Assembly (NCBI GenBank): GCA_964016985.1
Contig: OZ024826.1
Coordinates: 67,004,023-67,068,022 of the forward strand
Source of the DNA: Anodontia alba
Taxonomy: Eukaryota; Mollusca; Bivalvia; Lucinida; Lucinidae
DNA: 64,000 nucleotides
Reading direction: 5' to 3'
Of the stretch, positions 23,701-33,800 are shown in pieces. Under the pieces are notes generated by a model. The model made no database searches. It was not told the DNA's origin and was given only the letters and a program-made list of their open reading frames with translations. A program made the translations under genes and the position numbers. How positions within the stretch are numbered: position 1 is the first letter of the stretch; every line of letters begins with the position of its first letter.

Positions 23701-24264
23701 CTGTCCTTGATTTATCAAAGCGGCTAATGTACGATTGGTACTACAACAACCTGAAAAAAGTACGATGAAAACTGCACCCTGTTGTACACTGATACAGACT
23801 CTTTGCTTGTAGACATCAAAAACCGTCGACATATACAAAGACATGTCAGAATCCAAAGACGATTATGACTTCTCTGACTATCCCAAAGACCACCAACTTT
23901 ACGACGAGTCAAACAAAAGAGTAATAGGCAAGACGAAAGACGAGTGTGCTGGGGTTTCAATAGCTGAATACATTGGACTGCGTCCGAAGCTCTACTCAGT
24001 TTTGAGATCAGACGAACAGCTTATCAAAAAAGCCAAAGGTGTAAAAAAATACGTAATCAACAAACAAATACTTTTCAATGACTACAAAGAAGCCCTCTTC
24101 GACAAAAAGAAATACACCCACAGCATGAATATGCTACGTTCAATCCACCATAACATATATGGACTAACAGTAAACAAAACAACACAAAAAGATACACAGC
24201 CCCAGATGGCATTACGACATACGCATTTGGATGTGACTTGTCACAGTATCAGCCGGGACAATAA
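20713..24264 (+). pseudogene. Polinton protein-primed DNA polymerase B (multiply frameshifted)
   Basis: Family B polymerase that replicates the element. Recognisable in order: N-terminal region (20955-21308, with NQDIREYNGIKFSI; then a block with GSSYIPLPEAL near 21332); exonuclease motif I YADFES (~21904); a Cys/His block (RDHCHFAGEYRGAAHKSCN, ~22225); exonuclease II HNLRGYDSHLI (~22330); exonuclease III YHDLYLITDVVLL (~22745); motif A region DLEYP (~23145); motif B NSIFGKTMEN (~23495); motif C YTDTDS (~23790); C-terminal block to a TAA at 24262-24264. Frame changes separate most of these blocks and there is an in-frame stop near 21420. At least seven lesions are visible, so it cannot make a polymerase. 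The start is chosen at 20713, where a leader with a KKRHKTKKEKRQ basic stretch begins. Confidence 0.85.
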
Positions 24265-24306
24265 GTAATTCCTCTTTTACAAAACCTCTCTTTGGTGCAG
24301 ATGCCT

Positions 24307-25110
24307 TCAATAATCAATTTTGTGTATATCAACAGACCATATAGGTTCTGTTGCCCGTCTTTTACCACCTTCTAATTCTCCTGGTTGATACAAATACCTA
24401 ACATTTGCATATGGACAAACAGGAGCATCAACTTTTCTTGTTACAATAGGAGGGGCTTTTTTCGTCTCCGCATTTAGTGCTTTGATAACTTCAGGCAGTC
24501 TCTTAACCCATTCTCTGTTACGCTTGTGAGGATTTTCCAGCTCTTTTGCATATTGATAGGCAAAGAGTCTTTCAGCTAAAGTCCTGTTGAATCTCTCCAC
24601 TACATCTTGGTCTCTGTGTATTTCTGTTCTACCTCTTCTAATTTTAACACTATGTTTCTCCATCAGTTGTGACACAGCACCCATAAATTCTCTCCCTGGG
24701 TCTACCTGTAATAACTTTGGATATTTCAAATGTCTGCTGTATATTTTCTCAAAAGCTTTAGCAACTTCTTTGCTGTCTTTTGAAGTTAAGAGTTCTGCTT
24801 CTTTGTATCTTGTTCCCACATCGACTTAAGTCAAAATATATCTATATGTTTTGTTTACTCTACCAACAGTGTCATGTGGCAAAAACAACAAATCTGCTTG
24901 ATGTACTTCATCTTTAGCAGACACATCAAACCTTGGCCTAATTATTTTCTTAGGTGCAGGTAAATAAATCTGCCACACAGCTTGTTTCTTTAAGAATTCA
25001 AATGCCTGCTTTTCACTGACCTCTGCTTCTTTGGCTAACTTTTTTATTGCTGTCTGACCTCTCCAAAATCCTTTGGGGTTGTAGTATATTCTTTTCCATG
25101 TTTTTGTTTT
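24307..25110 (-). pseudogene. Polinton integrase (RVE-type, one in-frame stop)
   Basis: Retroviral-like DDE integrase that would insert the element. From 25110 leftwards: YYNPKGFWRG, a helical N-terminal part ending KKQAVWQIYLPAPKK, then the core domain. The first catalytic Asp is probable in HQADLLFLPHD, the second in LLQVDPGREF, the Glu in DVVERFNRTLAERL. The C-terminus ends SVDIHKIDY. A TAA at ~24829 interrupts the frame between the first and second Asp; otherwise the frame is intact, making this one of the best-kept genes of the element. Transcription is convergent with PolB, with ~40 bp between their ends. A (TA)n tract at 25111-25131 lies just upstream. Confidence 0.85.
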
Positions 25111-25131
25111 ATATATATATATATATATATA
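25111..25131. repeat. (TA)n microsatellite
   Basis: Short TA run in the gap upstream of the integrase start. Confidence 0.85.
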
Positions 25132-25175
25132 TAAATATTTTAGAATCTACAAAAACTTATAAGCAACAAACCCAG

Positions 25176-25614
25176 TTACTGCCATGCCCAATACAACAAA
25201 TGTAATCTCTCTATTTTGCTGATCAGGTGAAGGTGTATAAAATCACTTAGTTTAGGCTCAGGTGGTAATGGAGTTGCTAAATAAGAAGGTAAATTCTTAC
25301 CAGTTGCATAATAATATTGTTTCATTGCCTGGTCTACATCATCAAACGTTTGTTCTGCGTGGTGTTTTTTTTTCTTTTTTTTTTTTTTTTTTTTTTTTTT
25401 GCATTTCTTCATTTATAAAATCTAATCTTTCTGTTCTTTTTTTACTCCATGCATCTTGTGCTTCTTCTAACTGTTCCACAGCTTTGTTGTGTCTCTCTCT
25501 TTCTTTTTCAGCATCATCACTTTTTCCCATTTGAGAAAACAAATACTTACTACCAGAGAATGCCAATGCATTCACAACTGCACCGCCTATCATCATTGCT
25601 ACTGCACTTGCCAT
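25176..25614 (-). pseudogene. Conserved Polinton protein with N-terminal hydrophobic segment and coiled coil
   Basis: Starts MASAVAMMIGGAVVNALAFS (25614), a hydrophobic/glycine-rich segment that could enter a membrane. A charged helical stretch follows (EKERERHNKAVEQLEEAQDA) and then RLDFINEEM. An expanded A/T tract (25371-25400, reading as poly-lysine) breaks the frame. The continuation in another frame is TFDDVDQAMKQYYYATGK and ends near 25240 with PEPKLSDF. I recognise this as a protein commonly found between integrase and capsid genes in invertebrate Polintons. Its function is unknown; a minor virion or membrane protein is a guess. Confidence 0.6.
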
Positions 25615-25707
25615 TTTGTATAATTGTTTTCAAATACAAATAATAGAAAAATGTTTAACCAGCATATCTCTGGTAGCCATAGCTAACAATATATCTACAG
25701 ACAACAA

Positions 25708-25840
25708 TCAAACATCACCTATGTTGAAATCAACTTTGGGTGGTGGCCTTTTTAATAGTTTTCTAGCAATCTCTGCATATCCAATAGTTAACATTGTTTC
25801 AACACCAGTTTACAATTTGTTTTCCGTCAATAGTCGCCAT
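25708..25840 (-). pseudogene. Small Polinton ORF (frameshifted)
   Basis: An ATG at 25840 opens MATIDGKQIVNW and then stops. In the next frame the sequence MLTIGYAEIARKLLKRPPPK continues to a TGA at 25708-25710. Short, basic and between two Polinton genes; possibly a real small protein, but support is only positional. Confidence 0.3.
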
Positions 25841-25899
25841 TTTTTTATATGTGAAAAAATATTTCTCAAATTAAAATTAATTCATTTCAAAAGGATCTA

Positions 25900-27492
25900 T
25901 ACTGAAAGGAAAAAGAAACGCAGGGTAAATTTTTTTCCTAAATTTCATTCAAGTTTGAAAATGTTTGTTAGAATATTTTACTATGATTACAAAACGGTAC
26001 ATGTATGAAACAAAAGTTCCAAATTTCATTGGTTTGTGATCAACAAGTGTCGAGTTATTGAAGTTCATTGGTAGCTACCCCCCAAATCTTGAAATCAAAA
26101 TCAAACTGAAAATCAATATCGGGTGTGCCCCCCTCTTGCTGCCGTTGCTGCCCTAATTCTCCTTTGGATAGAGTTAACCAAAGCATTGACAGTTCGCATT
26201 GGGATGTTATTCCATTCATCTATCAACGCATTCCTTATTTGTGCGAGAGTTGCGGGGGGATTTCGGCGCTTCCTAACCCTTCTGTCCAGCTCATCCCACA
26301 TGTGCTCTATTGGGGTCAAATCTGGACTGTACGGTGGCCATGCTAGTGGTGCGATGTTATTGTTTGCCAGGAAATCCTGACAAACTCGGGCAACATGTGG
26401 TCGGGCATTGTCCTGCTGCAGAATCAGATTACGTTGTTGCACAAGCGGGACAGTGCAACAGGACGCAAGATCTCATCCCTATACCTTACTGCGGTCATAT
26501 TGCCCGCAACAATAATCAACTGTGATTTTATCCCGTGAGCAATGCCTCCCCAGACCATAACGGAGCTACCCCAAACCGATCCCGTTCGACAACACAGGCG
26601 TCGGCAAAGCGTTCTCCGCGACGTCGGTACACACGACGTCGACCATCTGCGCGACAGAGAGTGAACCTAGACTCGTCCGTAAAAAGAACACGTCTCCACT
26701 GCCTCATCGGAAATAGCCTGGGCGCATGCGCCGTCAACCACGCCATACGACGCAACCTACGTGCCTGGGTCAGAGGCAGACCAACGTATGGACGACGAGC
26801 TCGAAGACCAATCTCACGCAATCGACTTCCAACAGTCTTCGGAGAAATTTGTCGATTATGCGTACCTACTGTATTAAGGGCAGTTTCGGTAGCAGTGAGA
26901 TGACGATTCCGCAAATGTGCCAGACGGATTGTCCTGTCTTGACGTCGCGACGTCCCGCGTGGACGCCCAGACCGCGGTCGGTCTGCTAAATGCCCTGTCT
27001 CCCTTAAACGTCTAACAAGACGTTCAATTGTTGAGACGTTGACCCCAAAATGATTGGCAACTTGCTGTTGCCTCTGACCCTGCATCAGCAACGCAATTGC
27101 CCTACCCCTCTGAACATCAGTCAATCGTACCATGATTGAAAAAAAGTTCAAAGTAGCGTAAAAATGAAAAGAAAAATCGGTAAAAGAATCGAAGAGCTTT
27201 GTGTATCGTTGAAGTGTACCAAATGGTGTGAGGAAATCTTGTGCTGAAGGTTTAAACATGCTTGTTTTGCACGAAATTTTGGCTTTCCGTATTGTCCGTG
27301 CAATGCACTGTGTAGTGCACGGTTGAATGATTTCACACACTAGGTAGATAGCACATCGACCAAAGACTCGTATACCCGCGGTTCACATTCACAGGACAAT
27401 CTGTAAAAGTGTATGGCTATAGTAAACACCGTAAAAAATGGTTAAAATAAGAAGGAAAAAACTCTACCCTGCGTTTCTTTTTCCTTTCAGTA
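25900..27492 (-). mobile_element. Tc1/mariner-type transposon, copy 1 (inserted in Polinton)
   Basis: Terminal inverted repeats of ~28 bp: 'tactgaaaggaaaaagaaac' at 25900 and its exact reverse complement ending at 27492. TA target duplication at 25898-25899 and 27493-27494. Length ~1.59 kb with one transposase gene on the minus strand. It interrupts the C-terminal part of the small basic/membrane protein gene at 27857-27493. A second copy at 52052-53632 is ~97% identical. Confidence 0.93.
26113..27136 (-). pseudogene. Tc1-type DD34E transposase, copy 1 (two indels)
   Basis: Cut-and-paste transposase. The most plausible start is the ATG at ~27133 (MVRLTDVQRGRAIALLMQGQ), because the longer upstream frame lies in the 5' untranslated part. 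Paired-like HTH domain: QQQVANHFGVNVSTIERLVR, then GRPR hook and second HTH. Catalytic residues: first Asp in LFTDESRF, second in LQQDNARPHV, Glu in SPDLTPIEHMWDE, with 34 residues between the last two. Relative to copy 2, one C is lost near 26572 and two bases are gained near 26451, so the middle ~40 codons are out of frame. About 340 aa is normal for Tc1. Confidence 0.9.
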
Positions 27493-27857
27493 TATATCAG
27501 GCTTCTGTGGCGGCTGTGCTTTGCTTGTATTGGCACTGGTTTATTATACAACATGTAAATGCCTATACCAACCATCATCAGCACAGCACAAAGTGGGATG
27601 TAGTTTTTATAAACATTCACTTTAAACGGGGGGTTCTGTCTCTTGTGGTTCTCTTGTTACTCTTGTGACTGTTTGTTGCTCCGTAGGCGCTTGCTCCACA
27701 GGAACTTCCTGTTGCTCCGCAGGAGCTTCTTGCACCCGTTTCCATCTCGCTTCAGCACCCTTTTTCCAGCTGCTACTCTTTTGGGGTTCTTTTTTGGTTT
27801 TGGATTCTGATTATTGGTCTGATTCTGATTCTCCTGATTCAAATTCTGATTTTCCAT
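27493..27857 (-). pseudogene. Small Polinton protein: basic/Gln-Asn-rich with one membrane segment
   Basis: ATG at 27857 gives a polar start (ENQNLNQENQNQTNNQ), then KPKKNPKRVAAGK, a motif typical of a small Polinton protein. A frame change follows; the other frame reads as a Gln/Glu/Pro-rich linker (EQQEVPVEQAPTEQQ). A membrane segment (YIPLCAVLMMVGIGIYMLY) follows close to 27560. The C-terminus is cut by the Tc1 insertion at 27493. Probably a membrane-active minor virion protein, by analogy only. Confidence 0.55.
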
Positions 27858-28328
27858 TTTTATTATCCACGATATTTTTATTTATATTAAAATCAATATG
27901 CCTTGCAGTTGTTAACATAGCCGTAAAAGGCGCTAGAGACATCCCAAACGTATAATATAATTCACAACAAACACTTGTCAAGGCATGATTAATAATCTTC
28001 TTCTAAATCTTCTATTAGCTTAGGTGGGTTGGTTACATTGAAATATCTTGACACAGCCATAACATACAAATTTATAAAAGAGTTACCCAACGTCTTAAGT
28101 CATACTTGCACCAAGCCTGGCTTCATATCTGCAGTAAAGTTTATCAATTTCTTCTGTGGACATTTTATCTATGTCTGTGAGTTGTACCTCACGTCCTAAG
28201 TATTGACGACTTCCACCTCCAGCAACAATAGCTGATAGTCGTTCTCTTTTTGATTCTTGTGCATCTTGAGTTTGTGATGTTGCATTTTGTGGTACTTGTG
28301 GAATATCTAATAATTCTTCAGCGTTCAT
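27812..28328 (-). pseudogene. Conserved Polinton protein (CRYEARLGASMT family)
   Basis: Start chosen at ATG 28328 (MNAEELLDIPQVPQ). The upstream residues in the same frame look like untranslated AT-rich DNA. The conserved core LTDIDKMSTEEIDKLYCRYE then ARLGASMT is followed by a stop. The rest continues in other frames: a helix-rich part with NPPKLIEDLEEDY (~28030), then CCELYYTFGMSLAPFTAM (~27960) and a polar tail. At least two frameshifts. The family accompanies the ATPase in invertebrate Polintons; its function is unknown. The 3' end overlaps the start of the next small gene. Confidence 0.6.
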
Positions 28329-28429
28329 TTTTATTAAGTTGATCATTATATTTTTAGAATTAAAATAAATGTAAAATACCAAGCATCCAACTGAAATATT
28401 CACACAAGAAGAGTTCAAGTAACATTTTT

Positions 28430-28562
28430 ATTTATTTATTACTATCATTTTTATTAGCATTGCTATTTTGCTATTAGCATTGCTATTTTTGCTATTAGCA
28501 TTTTTTGCTATTTTGCTATTAGCATTGCTATTTTTGCTATTAGCATTGCTATTAGCATTGCT
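28430..28562. repeat. Short tandem repeat of GCTATTAGCATT type
   Basis: About ten imperfect copies of 'ttgctattagcattgctatt' in the gap between the ATPase and the next gene. Such repeats presumably arose after inactivation. Confidence 0.85.
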
Positions 28563-28580
28563 TACTCTACCAACCAGTAA

Positions 28581-29249
28581 TTAGTAGGTTGATCCGTTTT
28601 TAATATCAGCTTGCGATGTTTGACGCTGGATAACTTGTTTTATTCTTTGTCGGGCTTCGGCTGGGATGGCATCGTTTTCTCTTAAACAATTGTCAAAACT
28701 ATCTCTGTCCTTAGTATAAAACATGCAAACCCATTTTGTTTGCTCACGTAAATCTTTCAACACAGAAATGTATCTCTGTGAAATAACCCACACTAATATG
28801 GTCTGCAAGTCTGCCAGAGAATGCCAACTCTGACAGCTTATCTTTTTTTCTTGGTTAATTCTTTTGTGGCAGAGCAGTCATCAATGATGTATAGTGTTGG
28901 TTTATTAGCCAATTTATCAAAAAACAACCGTAACAGTTCCTGTAGTCTTTCTGTTCCATCTGGCATCACAGGATTCACTATTGTTGTGTTTTTGTCTTTT
29001 GCCTTCGAACATCGCCAATCCAACGTCTGTTTTTGTATGCTTTGTTCCAATATATATTGTTGGGCAAAATATGACTATATTATCAAACACCCCAGCATAC
29101 TGTGATTCAAGCAAATCTAGCACAAACTCTGTTTTCCCACAGCCTGTCTGGCCACAAATAATTGCGCTGTGTGGATACTTTGGTAATTCACTCAAAGAAT
29201 CAATAGACAACTTCTTTGAATCTTCCGTCTTCGAAATTGATTTGGGCAT
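28581..29249 (-). pseudogene. Polinton packaging ATPase (FtsK/HerA type, frameshifted)
   Basis: Genome-packaging ATPase. Start MPKSISKTEDSKKLSIDSLS at 29249. Walker A is IICGQTGCGKTEF (~29150). Walker B is TLYIIDDC in a second frame (~28880). The C-terminal third, in a third frame, has LVWVISQRYISVLKDLREQT (~28790), a sensor-like segment, and ends near 28581. Two frameshifts (about 28970 and 28830) break it. Its first ~50 bases overlap the end of the capsid gene in another frame. Confidence 0.85.
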
Positions 29250-30462
29250 CTTGTATTATAAAAAGGTAAATATTTAAGTTTTCATTTGATTCTTGTTCTT
29301 TTTCAATTTGTATGGTGATCCCTTCACTGGCATTCTCGATTCTTCTGCCGCTGTCGTGTAATGTATTGTCATCTGTAGAACGCAAGTCAAGCCACAGAGC
29401 AAATCTAGTAGTAAAATACTTTTCGATGTTAGTATCGCTAAAATTCAAGTCTTTTGCAACTTTGTCTGTCTCTTTGTCTCTTTTTAATGTTAGTGCAAAG
29501 TATTTATTAATTTCATCCCACTGTTGGTATGCAAGCAATTGATTAGGCACACCTTCTATGGTCATTTCTACTTTTGTGATCTTGGGGTTATAATACTCTT
29601 CAGTGCTTGTCCTGTTTGGGTCTTCAAAAAGCATCAGAATGCCCTTCATGCTTCTTGCTGGAACATTCAGGTTGATGTCCCATAGTGTGTCAGATTTGTT
29701 TTTTGTTATTTTTCTGTGTCGCAAAATGCGGTCGTATAAAATTGCCATTCTACCGTCGTACTGTTGTCTAACCTGCCGTGCAAGTTCGATATCAGTAACT
29801 TTGTCAAATTCTAAGCAAATATTTTTTATCTTATAACTGCTATCAGCATCTGACGATTTAATTACTTTATCATAGTCATTAAATGTCAGCTCATATTCCA
29901 GTCTATCACCAAGTCCTGCCTGATAAAAAGGCATGTGAGTTTCTAACAGTTCAAAGTCTGGTGGGATGCAAAACCTGTTTGCATAGACTTTGGCAATGGC
30001 TTCGTCTTCAGAGTCAGAAGTGGCATTGCCCGCACCAACTCTGTGTCCTAGCATGTTTGATTTGCCGATACCTTGATAAGCCATATTTGTTCGCACCGTG
30101 GAAGATTTCCACAAGTCAACATAACAATGGTAAATGTCGCTGTCATCAATAGACATGACTTCATTGCCGCTTATTCTTATGATTATGATTATTATTATTC
30201 TTATATTTTCTTGATGATGGTTCGGCCGAGATTTGGGAAAACTGTAGCGTTGGCATCTGTACTTGTTAAGTCAATAGTAAAAGCGAGTCGGGCGCTTCTA
30301 GGGGTAATAACATCGTTATCACTCAGATCTCACCAAAAGTTGTTGGTTTTGATCAATAGTGCTAGGATTTTTAGTGATGACCTCACTTTGGCGAATACCT
30401 TTGATGGCGCGAGGCTCTCTGATTTTTCTGTAGGGGTTTAATTTATTTCCGTATGCAGACAT
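29200..30462 (-). pseudogene. Polinton double-jelly-roll major capsid protein (likely)
   Basis: The long open part (30156-29200, 318 codons) has NRFCIPPDFELLETHMPFYQ, LGDRLEYELTFNDYDKVIKS, SYKIKNICLEFDKVT and ends with AQINFEDGRFKEVVY. The true start is probably ATG 30462 (MSAYGNKLNPYRKIREPRAI). Between the two, a frameshift near 30310 and an expanded TTA/TTC-type tract at 30168-30212 break the frame; a recognisable stretch there is LAFTIDLTSTDANATVFPNL. Total ~420 residues. Assignment to the capsid family rests on the position next to the ATPase and on motifs that I associate with Polinton capsid proteins; a structural prediction would settle it. Confidence 0.6.
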
Positions 30463-30506
30463 TTTTAATAGTATTGAAAATATTTTCAAATAAAAATAAA
30501 TTCAAA
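30463..30506. promoter_or_regulatory. Divergent intergenic region (capsid / coiled-coil gene)
   Basis: Only 44 bp separate the start codons of the two divergent genes. It is AT-rich and must have held both promoters, or they lay within the coding sequences. No specific motif identified. Confidence 0.35.
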
Positions 30507-31780
30507 ATGGCTGAAGGTGGATTTGATGAGTTTGAGAATCCTGCTTTTGACAGAGATATAGATGACAGATTGCCTATGGTGCCTGATGAGGTTTATCAGA
30601 GAATTATTTCAAATCAGAATGATAGTATTGCTGATTTAAGAGGAGAACTCAGACAGGACAACTCTAGACGGTCAGAAACAAAAACTCGTGAAGATATTCT
30701 ATGACGAAATAGGAAAACGATATAAAATGGCTCCAGAAAAGATAGATTATAACCAATTCAGGCTTTCAGATGATGGGAAAACTCTGTACTGGGTTGTTGG
30801 AGATAAAGAAATCATAATAATTGCAAAACAGGGCTCAGCAACATATCTCTTTGGGTTCTTTGGGAAAAGAATACAACAATGTAGTAGGTAAAGGTGGAAC
30901 ACAAGCAATACAACAGTACTTGAATTTACCAGCGTATAATAGTAGGACTCAGCCGCTGCCTGAAAAAGCAAGACAGGCACACGAAATGATTTGGCGAATG
31001 TTGAAGAACGAATACCACTGAACTGCAGAGTTTGACAAATACAGTAGGGGAGTTACATGAAACTGTAGAATCAATAGAAATATCGCCAGATGTTGAAAAT
31101 AAACATACACAAACAGAAAGATTGACATTGTGTGAGTTGCAAGGACTAGACAAGGCGCTGCAAAGTATCCGCGGTGAACTTACTTAACTTGGCAAAGCTA
31201 ACTGACATCGATAAAGGCATAGCAAAAGAAAAACGTAAATTACAAGAAACGGAAGATGAAATCAGCAAAAGTGATATAACTGCACATTTAAAAAATCTTG
31301 AAGATGAAAGAAGTGCGAGACTTGAAGCAGCCACTGCAAACAAAGAAGTATTGCGTGGTCAAATAAACAGGATAAACTATAAATAAAGTTTTGAAAGAAG
31401 ATTCTACTCTTGGTGAGAGACTAAAGACATTATTCAAAGAACAAGGCATCACCATAGTTAGTGTTTTAACTGCCATTGGTATGATTATATGGGGTGATCG
31501 TTGAGACTATTATTTAGGAGGAGCAGCCACCCCATCAAAGCCTCCATCACAGGGTGGAGCCAAAGAATGGGTTAAGAAACAACTACATAACCTTGCTAAA
31601 TTACTTGCAAACCTAGCTGGTAAAAGCTGCTGCCGCCTTGCCTGGTGTAATTTGATCAATAGCATCATGGCTTCTTTCTGCAAAGGGTAACGTTGTTAAT
31701 TGGTTTGGGCTGTTCTTGTTCTTGTTGCAGGGGTGTTGTATGCAGCAGCCAAGGAATACATTAGTAAATCTCGTAAATGA
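30507..31780 (+). pseudogene. Conserved Polinton coiled-coil protein with C-terminal hydrophobic region
   Basis: Start MAEGGFDEFENPAFDRDIDD at 30507. Second block IFYDEIGKRYKMAPEKIDYN and LSDDGKTLYWVVGDKE (30690-30820). Then a coiled-coil stretch (DKGIAKEKRKLQETEDEIS and HLKNLEDERSARLEAAT, 31195-31340). Then RLKTLFKEQGITIVSVLTAI (31420-31480), a Gly/Pro linker, KEWVKKQLHNLAKLLANLAG (31565-31622) and a hydrophobic tail ending at TGA 31778-31780. At least five frame changes. The same architecture recurs in invertebrate Polintons; the function is unknown, and a membrane or internal virion protein is plausible. Confidence 0.65.
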
Positions 31781-31816
31781 TTAAAGCAGTAAGGCCTAAA
31801 ACAATAACACCTACAA

Positions 31817-33171
31817 TCAGTGTAGTTTTATTGTTTTCGTGTTGTTCACTGCTTGGGTATTCATCTGGCAATGATTGATCTGGATGTTCCGGCGTTGATC
31901 TTTTTGTTTTTTGTGTATTTTTTTTTTTGCCATGCTACGTTCTGCAAGCCATCTTTCGAATCCACTTGGATCTGCACTGATTCTATCGACCCAACTTTGA
32001 GGGAGGTTGTGCATTTTTGCATAGTCTTGTACTTGTTTGCGGTATGAAGGTGTTGGGTCTGGTTCTGGGAATGATTGTTTTGTTTTGGTTCCTTCGACTG
32101 TGCAAGTTGATCTTGGTGCAATGGGTAACGTTGGTACTGTATTGGCTTCATCATTCAATCCGAGTGTTAGACCTTCTCCTTCATTAGCAATTACGATTTT
32201 GTAATCTTGGATTGTACCTATTTGCCGCTCCATATTGCTCGGTGACATATACAACCCAATACAAAGTCTACTTTGCTTCTTGCATATTTTAGTGTGTTTT
32301 GATATCTTGCTATTTGCTATTTGCTACAGGGCTGTTTACTGCATCTTCAATGTTGGCAAGAAACTGTTTGTGTGCATCAAATGCAGTGCCAGTTCTAGTT
32401 TGAGACTGTGAACCAAGAATAGCCCAGCAGTATGTTCGGATACTGTCGTTGATACGTTCAACGCCTGCTCTTGTGAAGCCGTTTGAGTCGTCCAGAATGA
32501 AAGTTGACCAGGCGTTTTTAGCTTCGGATTCCTGGGCAATGTAATCAATGTGGAGTATGTCATTGGTTGTGGTTTGTGTGACTGAATAGTCCTTGCTGTC
32601 GTATTCAGTTTCTTTTATCAAGTGGGTGGTATCCTGCACCAGTCCAGTAGTTGTATATTAATCCAAGGCCTTGATTGTCACTCTGTTTTTGCCTCCAATC
32701 AGCATTTATGTCAACGTTGAATTCTTTGTATATTCTTTCATAGGCGCTGCGTTTATATTTATTGTCAAAAGCATTCCAGCTAGGGTCCTGCGGTAGAGCA
32801 ACAGCCATTTCAAATAGTATTCGTCTTGTTTGGTAATAAATGTGAAACCTGAACAGGGAACCAATCATACCTGTTTCTTTCAGATGGTTATTGAAATTAA
32901 CTCCACATCCAGTCGTTGCACACCAGATAGCAAAGTTTAACTGATTTTGCCAAAATGACATCCAGTCTGTTCGCCATCGTTGGACAAGAGCATCTGACTC
33001 AACATATGGAAGGGTGTATTTTTCTGATACATTGGGGAAAGAAACCTGATAGCTTTTGTCGTCCGATGTAACAACTATATTTTGATTAATAATATTAACT
33101 GGTTTTACTTTGAACGCACTCACGTGTGCATAATGTGCCTGCGCACTATATGCAAACTCTTTTGGAATCAT
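31817..33171 (-). pseudogene. Long conserved Polinton protein of unknown function
   Basis: ATG 33171 opens MIPKEFAYSAQAHYAHVSAF. The first frame runs 188 codons to 32605 with WQNQLNFAIWCATTGCGVNF and SLFRFHIYYQTRRILFEMAV. A second frame (32639-32310) has DILHIDYIAQESEAKNAW and INDSIRTYCWAILGSQ. A third (32254-31817) has IGTIQDYKIVIANEGEGL, a Pro-rich linker and SWVDRISADPSGFERWLAER. Together ~440 residues with two frameshifts. Could be a second large virion protein; I do not recognise a fold. Confidence 0.6.
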
Positions 33172-33192
33172 TTTTTTTTTTTTTTTTTTTTG
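33172..33192. repeat. Poly(T) tract
   Basis: ~21 T in the gap between the long conserved protein and the fibre-like gene. Confidence 0.9.
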
Positions 33193-33194
33193 GT

Positions 33195-33800
33195 TTTATA
33201 TATTTTTGTCCTGTTTTTTTTTAATTTCATCTCTAAAGCTTTGTACCTCCAGGCCTTGTACCCCGGGGGGGCGGGGGCGAGGGATTGTACCCGGGGGGGG
33301 GCGAATGATTGTCCAAAGTTCTCCAATTTCATCTGTAAGTGCCTGTACACGCGTGGAGACGTAATGAGACTGCGTCGTCGAAGTCGGCAGGATTACCTAA
33401 GCTTTTTATTCGGTGTCCTTCCATGTCTATGTCTTCATTTGTTTTCAGGAATATTTTGTCAGCGGTTTTAGCATAGTCATAAAGAAATTTGGCTGTGACT
33501 GCATGATTCTCATGATTGATATTATGTTCTGGGTTTCTTGGGTGGCCAACGTTTATTACCCATGTCCAGATCCGAGGTAAAGGGTTTGGTGCCATCAAGT
33601 TGCTGCTGTGTGTTAGTTATTTGTGTTTGAATTGCAGTAAGTTTATTTTCTAGATCCTTTGATCCGTTTGTTCACATATCTTTTATTGACGGCATCATTT
33701 GCATCCCGCGGATTTCGCAGGTCTTTAATTCTATTTTCATTCATATCAAGATCTTCCATTATTTCAAGACTGACTCGTAATCTGCTCCAAATATGCTCAT
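33195..33800 (-). pseudogene. Putative fibre/spike-like Polinton protein
   Basis: ATG 33800 (MSIFGADYES) overlaps the upstream gene's TGA (ATGA). A first repeat-like block DMNENRIKDLRNPRDANDAV then NKRYV lies at ~33740-33670, and a second, DMEGHRIKSLGNPADFDDAV, at ~33425-33365. This 'D-M-x4-I-x-x-L-x-x-P-x4-DAV' pattern is well known from trimeric phage tail fibres and occurs in some Polinton proteins. Frame changes (near 33770, 33620 and 33350) and G-rich tracts (33262-33300) break the gene. Calling it a fibre is inference from the motif. Confidence 0.5.

Noticed and set aside
26123..26989. Plus-strand frames inside the Tc1 copies (and 52271-53136)
   Set aside because: Antisense shadows of the transposase gene, which is identified by its DDE residues and HTH on the minus strand.
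28430..28562. CRISPR-like short repeats
   Set aside because: Simple imperfect tandem words without unique spacers, in a eukaryotic transposon.
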